This document shows positions 1 through 6,478 of a DNA stretch of 9,374 nucleotides, in pieces. The stretch covers positions 1 through 9,374 of the forward strand of contig JAADDP010000097.1 of NCBI GenBank assembly GCA_013153825.1, given 5' to 3'. This stretch comes from Campylobacterota bacterium (GTDB lineage: Bacteria > Campylobacterota > Campylobacteria > Campylobacterales > Sulfurovaceae). Every line of letters starts with the position of its first letter. The stretch's first letter is position 1. The notes under the pieces were generated by a model. It searched no databases, had not been told where the DNA came from, and saw only the letters and a program-made list of their open reading frames with translations. The position numbers and the translations under genes were made by a program.

Positions 1-14
1 CAACATTTAAGCTT

Positions 15-935
15 CTATTTCGTGGAGGATAGAAAGCTATTCATTATATAGAGTAGTATACTTGGTGACTCCTCTTGTGGCATATGACCAACATCTGGAA
101 GTATTACAACTCTACTATTTGCAATATCTCTATGGAGTTTTAGAGCAAATTGATATGGAATAGATATATCCTCCCTCCCCCACACAATTAGTGTTGGTAT
201 AGATATCCTATTATATATACTCTCTATAAAGTTTACATCATCTGGGATAATATCATCTACACTCTCCTTGTAGGCATACTTTGCAAGTGGCATATCCAAA
301 AACTCTGCACTCTTCTCTACACTACTCTTCGGTATTAAACTATCATCATTAAATGCGTATCTATAAGCCTCTAGAGCAACTCTCTTAGAGCTTAATAGAT
401 GGATACCTAGATAGCCTATAATTGGCTTCTGTAGAAATCTCATCATAGATGGTAAATCCTGCCTATAGCACATTGTATCTATCAGAATTAACCTATCTAT
501 ATTGAAGGTTAATAGTCTATACTCCTGCATAAGTGCTAAGATTAGAGATACCCCTCCCCCAAATGAGCGACCTATAAGGGTGACTCTATCTATACCCATA
601 TCTGCTATAAATCTCTCTACAAGCTTTGCTTGGTCATATACAGAGTAGTCTCTATCTTTAACCTTTGGAGAGTCTCCAAACCCCTTTAGGTCTAAAGCTA
701 TAACTCTATATCTCTCTGCTAAATCTTTAACTATAAATCTCCAGGTATATTTACTCTCTCCAAAGCCGTGGATTAATAGTAAGGTCTCTCTATTCTCGAC
801 TCCATACTCACTATATGCCAACTCTACTGGTGAAACTTTAGACTCCAATATGCGTCTCTTCCATGTTATAGGCTCTCTAGATGAGCATCCTATAAATAGT
901 AGATATATTACTGTTATTAATAGAACTTTTTTCAT
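15..935 (-). CDS. Lipoprotein alpha/beta-fold hydrolase
   Basis: A 306-aa alpha/beta hydrolase, probably an esterase or lipase-like enzyme. The N-terminus is a lipoprotein signal (MKK, hydrophobic stretch, lipobox FIGC with Cys17), so I infer a mature protein lipid-anchored outside the cytoplasm. The oxyanion-hole HG is at 56-57 (LLLIHGFGES), the nucleophile Ser124 lies in GRSFGGG, the acid is likely Asp256 in VWGRED, and the base is His284 in DVGHMPQEE. The full triad is therefore present and the enzyme should be active. The segment around 157-240 is the variable helical cap, which sets substrate and cannot be read here. The length is normal for the superfamily. It has no recognisable Shine-Dalgarno, only an A-rich run before ATG. 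It diverges from mltG and ends 14 bases from the window edge. The fold is certain; the substrate is unknown. Confidence 0.9.
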   Translation of the reverse strand: MKKVLLITVIYLLFIGCSSREPITWKRRILESKVSPVELAYSEYGVENRETLLLIHGFGESKYTWRFIVKDLAERYRVIALDLKGFGDSPKVKDRDYSVYDQAKLVERFIADMGIDRVTLIGRSFGGGVSLILALMQEYRLLTFNIDRLILIDTMCYRQDLPSMMRFLQKPIIGYLGIHLLSSKRVALEAYRYAFNDDSLIPKSSVEKSAEFLDMPLAKYAYKESVDDIIPDDVNFIESIYNRISIPTLIVWGREDISIPYQFALKLHRDIANSRVVILPDVGHMPQEESPSILLYIMNSFLSSTK

Positions 936-981
936 CTTTTTTTGTTAATAGTTTATATTAAATTTAGATATAATAGTTACT
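936..981. promoter_or_regulatory. Overlapping divergent promoters, hydrolase and mltG
   Basis: This 46-bp gap must carry both promoters. On the plus strand TATAAT at 969-974, in the context TTTAGATATAAT, is a consensus -10; a start site 7 bases on falls at about 981-982, on the mltG ATG itself. On the minus strand a TATAAA (plus TTTATA, 952-957) would start transcription near 945, about 10 nt before the hydrolase ATG. No -35 box at normal spacing is obvious on either strand. Start positions are inferred from spacing only. Confidence 0.55.
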
Positions 982-1932
982 ATGAAAAATTTAAATTTCA
1001 ATATCATATTCTCTACTCTATGTAAAATTGCTACTCTCTTTATTATATCTATTATAATATATATCACAACTCCTCTTAATGTGCCTAAAAAGGTTATAAA
1101 ATTACCTAGTGGCTCAATCACAAATACAATAAATTCATTAAAGAGACAGGGGTTATTTGTGACACCTATAGATAAGTATCTATTGATGGCGATTGGGGAG
1201 CCTAAGAGTGGTGAGATTACCATAGATAGCCCAACTATAAACCGTATAGACCTTCTAAAGATGGTTGTTGATGCGAAAGGTAACTACCATAAGATTACAC
1301 TAATACCAGGTGAGACGAAGGAGATATTTTTTAAAAAGCTTGAGAGGGATTATAATCTCAACTACGATAGACTTATTGATGAGTATAGAAGATTATCCCC
1401 ATATCCTGAAGCTGGAATTGTACCAGAGACATACCACATACCTATAGGGATGGATGAGAGGGGAGTTATACGATTTCTAATATCTGAGAGTGAGAAGATA
1501 TATGAGAATGTAGCAGTCAGGGAGCTAAAGAGCTACGATAGGAGACTATGGTTAATCTATCTAACTATCGCCTCCATAATTCAGAAGGAGGCTGCATCAG
1601 TTGATGAGATGCCTAAGATATCATCGGTCATATATAATAGGCTCAAGAGGGGTATGCCCCTACAGATGGATGGAACACTCAACTATGGGCTATACTCCCA
1701 TGTGAGAGTGACACCAGAGAGGATTAGAGAGGATAGGAGTCCATTCAACACCTACCTAAATAGGGGAATTCCACCATATCCAGTATCATCTGTCTCTATA
1801 GATGCAATCATATCTGCAATACATCCAGAGGAGACCGATTTTCTATTCTTTGTCAAGAATAGGGATGGAAAACATGACTTCAGCAGGAGCTATAGAGAAC
1901 ATCTGAGGAATATAGAGAGAGCAAAGAGATGA
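982..1932 (+). CDS. mltG: Endolytic murein transglycosylase MltG
   Basis: A 316-aa YceG/MltG family protein. It cleaves nascent glycan strands at the periplasmic face of the inner membrane and is thought to set glycan length during peptidoglycan synthesis. One N-terminal membrane helix lies at about 14-30, followed by a short LysM-like region and then the lytic domain. Family marks visible: IIQKEA with the likely catalytic Glu203, the VIYNRLKRGMPLQMDGTLNYG-type block at 216-236, GIPPYPVSS at 262-270, and the FFVKNRDGKHDFS block at about 289-301. The usual EKE of the active site is QKE (Gln201), and the usual Asn-Pro after the PP motif is replaced by Ser-Ser. The ATG at 982 is the only start that keeps the membrane helix. 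It has no Shine-Dalgarno, which fits the -10 box 7 nt upstream. The family assignment is secure. Confidence 0.95.
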   Translation: MKNLNFNIIFSTLCKIATLFIISIIIYITTPLNVPKKVIKLPSGSITNTINSLKRQGLFVTPIDKYLLMAIGEPKSGEITIDSPTINRIDLLKMVVDAKGNYHKITLIPGETKEIFFKKLERDYNLNYDRLIDEYRRLSPYPEAGIVPETYHIPIGMDERGVIRFLISESEKIYENVAVRELKSYDRRLWLIYLTIASIIQKEAASVDEMPKISSVIYNRLKRGMPLQMDGTLNYGLYSHVRVTPERIREDRSPFNTYLNRGIPPYPVSSVSIDAIISAIHPEETDFLFFVKNRDGKHDFSRSYREHLRNIERAKR

Positions 1933-1937
1933 TAAGC

Positions 1938-1967
1938 TATAATCCCAAACTATTTTTATAAAAGGGG
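1938..1967 (+). promoter_or_regulatory. Probable mgtE promoter and ribosome site
   Basis: TATAAT at 1938-1943 starts 5 bases after the mltG stop, giving a predicted start site near 1950 and a leader of about 24 nt. AAAGGGG at 1961-1967 is a good Shine-Dalgarno 6 nt before the GTG start, and it decides that start. The leader is far too short for an M-box-type magnesium riboswitch. The promoter is by motif only. Confidence 0.5.
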
Positions 1968-1973
1968 TCTATA

Positions 1974-3302
1974 GTGGAGAGGTTGAGCAGATATATAATG
2001 GAGCATAGTGGCAGTGAGTTGTACCCCTCTGACATAGCAAATATATTGAAAGAGCTTGATGAGGATGAGCTGAAGAGAGCCATACCACTAATCCCAGATA
2101 GGATAGTTGGATATGTGGCTTTAGAGTTACCAGATAGATACTTCCATAGCGTTATTGAGTCACTCTCGGATGATAAGCTTATTGAGGCTATAGAGGAGAT
2201 GGAGAGTGATGATCAGGTGGAGTTTATTCAGGAGCTTAGTAGGGTTGATGGTGCTAAGGCTCTAAAGCTATTTAGAGGACTCAATATTGAGGATCAGAGA
2301 GATATACAGAAGCTTCTAAGCTATGAGGAGCATGAGGCGGGAGCCTACATGCAGACTGAGGTCTTTACAGCAAAAGAGCATGAGAGGGTTCAGGATGCAA
2401 TAGATAGATTCTCTAAACTTAAGAGGGGGGGGAAGATAGAGAATGTCCATACAGTTTTCATCACAACCGAGGATGGAAAGCTCCTATATGGGATAGATTT
2501 AGATGATATATTGACATTCAACTTTACCAAAACATTTTATGAGAATATTCAGGAGTCTGAAGAGCATTTTGAGCCTATAAAGGCGTATGATAAGGAGGAT
2601 ATATATAGAGTTGTTGAGTACTTTAAGAAGTATGACCTATCGGTGATAGCAGTTGTAAATAGCAGTGGAATACTTGTCGGTAGGATAACATCTGATGATA
2701 TATATGATATTATAAATGAACAGGCTACCGAGCAGATGTATAACTTGGCAGGAGTTGATGATGAGGCAGAGGAGGATGAAGATGTTGTAAAAGCTACGAA
2801 GACTAGAGCAAACTGGTTGGGGATAAACCTCTTTACTGCCATATTGGCATCATTTGTTATAGGTGCATTTCAGGAGACTATAGATAGTATGGTGGCTCTT
2901 GCAGTACTAATGCCTATTGTGGCATCTATGGGTGGTAATGCAGGGACACAGACACTTACAGTCGTGGTGAGACAGTTGGCACTTGGAGATATCTCTCATA
3001 GTGATGCTAAGAGAATTATCAAAAAAGAGGTGGCAATATCTTTGCTAAATGGGTTTTTGTTTGCTATAATCATGGGGGTTATTGCCTACAGTTGGTTCAA
3101 TATTGAGATGCTTGGTGTTGTTATAGGGTTATCTATGGTCATAAATCTATTTATGGCTGGACTATTTGGCTCTCTTATCCCTCTAGTATTGAAGAGGTTG
3201 GGGGTCGATCCTGCAATAGGAAGTACCGTAGTATTGACAACTGTCACCGATGTTGTAGGTTTTTTTAGTTTTCTGGGTTTAGCAAGTTTAATTTTACTAT
3301 AA
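1974..3302 (+). CDS. mgtE: Magnesium transporter MgtE
   Basis: A 442-aa MgtE-family Mg2+ channel with the full domain order: N-terminal helical MgtE_N domain (about 15-125, ending in the EAGAYM motif at 121-126), tandem CBS domains (about 127-190 and 195-255), an acidic linker (262-270), and a five-helix membrane domain (about 283-442). Diagnostic motifs are GGNAGTQTLTVVVRQLALGD (320-339), VDPAIG (411-416) and TTVTDVVGF (422-430). Asp426 corresponds to the pore Mg2+-binding Asp (Asp432) of the Thermus enzyme. In the family the cytosolic N and CBS domains sense Mg2+ and close the pore when it is plentiful. The start is GTG with a strong Shine-Dalgarno; an in-frame ATG at 1998 has a poorer site. 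First gene of a three-gene operon. A run of eight G lies at codons 151-153. Confidence 0.95.
   Translation: MERLSRYIMEHSGSELYPSDIANILKELDEDELKRAIPLIPDRIVGYVALELPDRYFHSVIESLSDDKLIEAIEEMESDDQVEFIQELSRVDGAKALKLFRGLNIEDQRDIQKLLSYEEHEAGAYMQTEVFTAKEHERVQDAIDRFSKLKRGGKIENVHTVFITTEDGKLLYGIDLDDILTFNFTKTFYENIQESEEHFEPIKAYDKEDIYRVVEYFKKYDLSVIAVVNSSGILVGRITSDDIYDIINEQATEQMYNLAGVDDEAEEDEDVVKATKTRANWLGINLFTAILASFVIGAFQETIDSMVALAVLMPIVASMGGNAGTQTLTVVVRQLALGDISHSDAKRIIKKEVAISLLNGFLFAIIMGVIAYSWFNIEMLGVVIGLSMVINLFMAGLFGSLIPLVLKRLGVDPAIGSTVVLTTVTDVVGFFSFLGLASLILL
2425..2432 (+). repeat. Poly-G tract (8 G) inside mgtE
   Basis: Eight consecutive G residues fall at codons 151-153 (Arg-Gly-Gly), in the first CBS domain region. 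It is the longest G run in the window, in an AT-rich gene. In Campylobacter and Helicobacter, G tracts of about 8 or more can vary in length and switch genes on and off; whether this one does is not shown here. Confidence 0.8.
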
Positions 3303-3319
3303 AGGATTTTTAAGAGTAT

Positions 3320-4372
3320 ATGGGTTATTTGATACTATTTTTTATATTGTCTGTTGGGATATCTTTTTTGTGTTCCATATTGGAGTCTGCTCTACTATCA
3401 ACACAGATGTCTTACATATCTCTGCTAGAGAAGGAGTCTCCAAAAGTTGGAAAACTTTTAAAGTCTCATAAAGAGAATATAAATGTTTCAATTGCGTCTG
3501 TGCTTATTTTGAATACAATTGCAAATACATTAGGTGCATCAGCAGTTGGAGCTCAAGCCTCCCACCTATTTGGAGATGAGGCTGTAATATATGTCTCCAT
3601 AATATTGACATTTGCAATCTTATATGTGTCTGAGATTGTTCCAAAGACCATTGGGGCGATATACTGGAAGCCTCTAGCTCCATTTACAGCCTATATGGTG
3701 AAATTTTTTATATTTATCACCTATCCAATTATTAAGACAACTCTATTTATCACAGATAAGATATCAAATAGGGGTAGGGAGGAGCCATCCACTACAAAAG
3801 ATGAGCTAATTGCCAGTATGCAACTTAGTGAAAATGAGGGGGTTATAGATGAGAAAGAGTCCGATTTAATTGAGAATGTATTAAAACTTGATGAGGTCAA
3901 GGTTGCAGATATTTTAACTCCTCGCTCGGTGGTCTTTGCACTGGAGGAGAATATGAGTATAAAAGAGGTGCTGGAGACAAAGGATGATATATTTAGCTTC
4001 TCAAGAGTTCCGATATATAAAGGGACGATAGATAATGTCACAGGTATTGTCTTAACCAAACAGCTATTTAGAGAGTTTTTAAGAGATGAGAGTGCAATTT
4101 TAGCCAATATAAAGAAGGATATATTTAGTATAAATGAGAATGTGCCTGTTGCCAAAGCTTTAGACCTATTTATTAGAAAAAAAGAGCATATGTTTTTAGT
4201 TACAGATAGCTATGATCAGACCGAAGGGATTGTTACACTTGAAGATTGTGTAGAGACAATCTTAGGTATTGAGATAGTTGATGAGAGTGATAAGGCAGAT
4301 GATATGAGAGAGTTGGCAAAGAGGCTTATGAGACAGAAGAGAAGAGCAAGAGATTTAAAAAGGAGAAATTAG
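3320..4372 (+). CDS. CorC/CNNM-like DUF21-CBS membrane protein
   Basis: A 350-aa member of the DUF21/CNNM (HlyC/CorC, YfjD/TlyC-type) family, linked in bacteria to Mg2+ efflux or homeostasis. The membrane DUF21 domain covers about 1-145, with the conserved SILESALLST (19-28), NTIANTLGAS (65-74) and SEIVPKTIG (104-112) motifs. A CBS pair follows, with DILTPRSVV (197-205), SFSRVPIYKG (226-235) and GIVTLEDCVETILG (303-316). It stops soon after the second CBS and lacks the C-terminal CorC_HlyC domain of long family members; instead it ends in a short very basic tail (329-350). The start follows the mgtE stop by 17 bp with AAGGA at 3302-3306. The pairing with mgtE supports a magnesium role, but transport direction cannot be read from sequence. 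Confidence 0.9.
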   Translation: MGYLILFFILSVGISFLCSILESALLSTQMSYISLLEKESPKVGKLLKSHKENINVSIASVLILNTIANTLGASAVGAQASHLFGDEAVIYVSIILTFAILYVSEIVPKTIGAIYWKPLAPFTAYMVKFFIFITYPIIKTTLFITDKISNRGREEPSTTKDELIASMQLSENEGVIDEKESDLIENVLKLDEVKVADILTPRSVVFALEENMSIKEVLETKDDIFSFSRVPIYKGTIDNVTGIVLTKQLFREFLRDESAILANIKKDIFSINENVPVAKALDLFIRKKEHMFLVTDSYDQTEGIVTLEDCVETILGIEIVDESDKADDMRELAKRLMRQKRRARDLKRRN

Positions 4373-4375
4373 AAG

Positions 4376-4870
4376 ATGTTAAAAAAGGGTATATTTTTTG
4401 GTTTGGTGGTTAAGTTTATGGTTGCAGGGAGTGATATAGATAGTCTAAATTTAAAATATATGTATGAGGGGGCTAAAGAGATAGAGATGTTAAATCGCTC
4501 CATGGAGGCTGGAATGAGAGGGCATAATGAGATAGAGAAGCCTCTATATGTTGAGAGCCAAGAGAGTATTATAGATAGTTCAGATATGGAGACATTTCAA
4601 GATTTGGGAGATAGATATCTACTGAAGAGAAGCTTATCAGATATGAAAAACTCAAAGGTGAAGACAACAATTTTGAGTAACTCTATAAAGATTGAGATAA
4701 CAACATCTAAGAAAGAGAGAATAGTTACAGAGAATGGTGTTGGTGAGAGTAGTGTAAGCAGTACTACTACGGAGGAGGTTCCAATACCGTTTGATGCAGA
4801 TATCTCAAGGTTAACAAAGGAGATAAAAGATGGTCTCCTAAAGGTTGAAGTACCAAAAAAGAGAGGTTAA
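4376..4870 (+). CDS. Small exported Hsp20-like protein
   Basis: A 164-aa protein. Its C-terminal half resembles the alpha-crystallin (Hsp20) domain: a strand-like IKIEITT (104-110), a Ser/Thr-rich hydrophilic segment (113-133), then EEVPIPFDADISRLTKEIKD (133-152) and GLLKVEVPKK (153-162). This matches the family order of Pro-rich strand, acidic spacer and final G-x-L strand before a terminal Pro-Lys. The N-terminus (LKK then a hydrophobic stretch to about 17) looks like a signal peptide, although Lys13 interrupts the core, so export is probable rather than certain. AAAGGAG (4359-4365) and a gap of 3 bp after the CorC-like gene show translation within the mgtE operon. Its stop overlaps that of the opposing gene. 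It may be a periplasmic holdase or only a structural relative. No paralogous N-terminal domain is recognised. Confidence 0.65.
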   Translation: MLKKGIFFGLVVKFMVAGSDIDSLNLKYMYEGAKEIEMLNRSMEAGMRGHNEIEKPLYVESQESIIDSSDMETFQDLGDRYLLKRSLSDMKNSKVKTTILSNSIKIEITTSKKERIVTENGVGESSVSSTTTEEVPIPFDADISRLTKEIKDGLLKVEVPKKRG

Positions 4871-5799
4871 CGCTCAGATATTGATGAGGAGTCCCTATCC
4901 CAACACCATAAGTTGGAGTTTGTGATGTGGACTCCCCCAATCCACCTATCTATCTGGTGGTAGTTGTATAGGAAATCTTCACCATCTAATATGGCTCTCC
5001 CGAAGGAGGTCATCTCAAATCCTCTCCCATCTTTAGTATGCTTCACTAAATTCATATCAATAATGGCATTTATATTATATAGAAAAATCTCCTCACCCAT
5101 GAATGGTAACTCCTCCATCTTCTGAACTGCCACATAGATATCCTTTAGAGTCTCTATACCGTGTGAGATTGTGAGTAGTGCCTGATACTCTGTCCTACTT
5201 AGACCACTCTTAATATCTGGATACTCCTCCAGAACCCTCTTTATGGTCGATTTTAGGTGAGGTATAGCCTCTAAATTATTAAATAGTAGCCTATACCATG
5301 GGTATGGTGTATGTGAAGTAAAGGCACTCCAGGCCATCTGAGCAATATCATAGTGTGTTGGAGTCACCCTCTCTCTATAAAAGATTATATAGTCCATAAT
5401 CTCATCTCTGGTGAGAAGGTTTAGTGGTCTCTCTATATTTAAAACATATATACCAACTCCATTTGAGGCGTACCTTCTAAACCAGTCAAGTATCTGAATT
5501 AGCTGGAGTCTATCATATATATCTGCCTCAAACCATAGATATATCTTAAGGTACTTTCTAAATGAGTTTAAGATTCCATTTCTTGTCCTAAACTCTCTAT
5601 CTAACTCATTAAAATTACCAATTCCAATTGATGCTATATACTCTGCTCTTCTCCTGGAGAACTCTTCGAGCGAGATTCCACCCTTAACCTCTCCACTATA
5701 TAAAAAGTCGCCCCACATTATAAAATCTCCACCTATACCAATATCGACTAATCTATTTAGATTGAAATCTCCATTAACTATGTGTAAAGTTCTATTCAT
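4867..5799 (-). CDS. DUF1835-family protein, function unknown
   Basis: A 310-aa soluble cytoplasmic-looking protein of the DUF1835 type. Numbered from the ATG at 5799, HIVNGD is at 6-11, a GDFIMWGDFLYSG segment at 24-36, LWFEADIYDRLQLIQILDWF at 88-107, a YPDIKSGLSRTE segment near 193-204, and a C-terminal block at about 230-305 with RAILDGED, DRWIGGVHI and LWCWD. This late part reads like a winged-helix-type terminus seen in many DUF1835 proteins. I know no biochemical role for the family and will not assign one. The reading frame can start 27 bases upstream at 5826, but that ATG has a poor ribosome site, while AAGAAAAGAG precedes the one at 5799 and family members begin just before HIVNGD. 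It is transcribed alone, divergent from slyD and convergent with the mgtE operon. Confidence 0.8.
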   Translation of the reverse strand: MNRTLHIVNGDFNLNRLVDIGIGGDFIMWGDFLYSGEVKGGISLEEFSRRRAEYIASIGIGNFNELDREFRTRNGILNSFRKYLKIYLWFEADIYDRLQLIQILDWFRRYASNGVGIYVLNIERPLNLLTRDEIMDYIIFYRERVTPTHYDIAQMAWSAFTSHTPYPWYRLLFNNLEAIPHLKSTIKRVLEEYPDIKSGLSRTEYQALLTISHGIETLKDIYVAVQKMEELPFMGEEIFLYNINAIIDMNLVKHTKDGRGFEMTSFGRAILDGEDFLYNYHQIDRWIGGVHITNSNLWCWDRDSSSISER

Positions 5800-5869
5800 A
5801 TCGACTCTTTTCTTTAGGATGACCATTTCTCGTAGTAGGAGTTGTAGAAGCCTTTGATAAAATTGAGCT

Positions 5870-5897
5870 ATTGGTCTTATTTCAAATTATAACCAAT
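5870..5897 (-). promoter_or_regulatory. DUF1835 gene promoter within an inverted repeat
   Basis: A perfect TATAAT on the minus strand (plus ATTATA, 5886-5891) would start transcription near 5879, leaving an 80-nt leader to the ATG at 5799. The box is bracketed by ATTGGT (5870-5875) and ACCAAT (5892-5897), arms of 6 with a 16-nt spacer, which would suit a dimeric repressor. The promoter is likely by motif; the operator idea is inference. Confidence 0.45.
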
Positions 5898-5905
5898 TCA
5901 TCTTT

Positions 5906-5951
5906 AGTAAAGCTTACTCTGCTATTATAACACTCATTTAAAAAATAGGAG
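5906..5951 (+). promoter_or_regulatory. slyD promoter region and ribosome site
   Basis: A -10-like box lies at 5923-5931 (TATTAT or the overlapping TATAAC), giving a start near 5935. AGGAG at 5947-5951 is a clear Shine-Dalgarno 5 nt before the slyD ATG. Just upstream, AGTAA-AGC-TTACT (5906-5918) is a short inverted repeat roughly at the -25 to -15 position; its role, if any, is unknown. Confidence 0.5.
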
Positions 5952-5956
5952 TCTAT

Positions 5957-6466
5957 ATGACAGTAAGAGATAAGAACTGCGTTGTTGGTATTGAGTATGA
6001 GGTTAAAGAGGCTGGAACAAATGAGGTTCTAGATAGCAATAAGGGTGCTCAGCCTTTAGAGTTTATTATGGGTACAGGTCAAATTATCTCTGGTCTTGAG
6101 AAGGGTCTAGTCGGGATGTCTACAGATGAGAGTGGAGATATCATGGTGAAGGCTGAGGATGCCTATGGGGAATATAGCGATGATGCTATCCAGACACTAC
6201 CAAGAGAGCAGTTCGAGGGTATAGACCTTAAAGAGGGTATGGTTCTATATGGACAGGGTCAAAATGGAGAGACTGTACAGGTTACAGTTAAATCATTTAG
6301 CAATGAAAGTGTAGTTGTAGATTTTAACCACCCTCTGGCTGGAAAAGATTTGATGTTTAGTGTTAAGGTTATAAGTGCTAGAGAGGCTACAGATGAGGAG
6401 ATAGCTACTGGAGTTGTTGGTGGAGATGAACATTGTGGAGATGGCTCCTGTGGATGTGGACACTAA
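5957..6466 (+). CDS. slyD: SlyD-like FKBP-type prolyl isomerase
   Basis: A 169-aa FKBP-type peptidyl-prolyl cis-trans isomerase and chaperone of the SlyD group, without signal peptide and so cytoplasmic. The FKBP core begins with VGIEYEVKEAGTNEVLDSN (10-28) and PLEFIMGTGQIISGLEKGL (33-51). The inserted insert-in-flap chaperone domain spans about 70-125 (EDAYGEYSDDAIQTLPREQF onward), and the core closes with NHPLAGKDLMFSVKVISARE (124-143), a hallmark of the group. The C-terminus is Cys/His-rich (H159, C160, C165, C167, H169), a likely Ni2+ or other metal site comparable to the His-rich tail of E. coli SlyD, which feeds nickel to hydrogenase maturation. A hydrogenase link here is inference only. 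Monocistronic, with its own promoter and a downstream hairpin. Confidence 0.93.
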   Translation: MTVRDKNCVVGIEYEVKEAGTNEVLDSNKGAQPLEFIMGTGQIISGLEKGLVGMSTDESGDIMVKAEDAYGEYSDDAIQTLPREQFEGIDLKEGMVLYGQGQNGETVQVTVKSFSNESVVVDFNHPLAGKDLMFSVKVISAREATDEEIATGVVGGDEHCGDGSCGCGH

Positions 6467-6478
6467 TAGTACCATATA

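Noticed and set aside
1..14. End of a neighbouring gene downstream of the hydrolase
   Set aside because: Fourteen bases are too few to support any call, and no hairpin is visible.
945..1223. Minus-strand frame of 92 codons opposite mltG
   Set aside because: It lies antisense to the clear mltG start, has hydrophobic low-complexity content, no ribosome site and no recognisable motif.
1933..1973. M-box or other Mg2+ riboswitch before mgtE
   Set aside because: Only 41 bp separate the genes and a promoter with ribosome site fills them; no room for a structured leader.
2549..2842. Minus-strand frame of 97 codons opposite mgtE
   Set aside because: Antisense to CBS and linker codons; the Ser run mirrors Asp/Glu codons of the acidic linker.
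3721..4155. Minus-strand frame of 144 codons opposite the CorC-like gene
   Set aside because: Ser/Ile-rich translation typical of the antisense of an AT-rich CBS domain; no family motif.
5290..5311. ATACC-ATG-GGTAT inverted repeat
   Set aside because: Short, inside the DUF1835 coding frame, explained by Pro-Tyr-Pro-Trp codons; no sign of a site.
6434..6466. Heme-binding CxxCH in the SlyD tail or CPPFC blocks
   Set aside because: SlyD reads C-G-C-G-H and the rhodanese pair is C-x3-C without His, so neither is a CxxCH site.
6293..6475. Minus-strand frame of 60 codons opposite the slyD end
   Set aside because: Fully inside the well-conserved slyD C-terminus.
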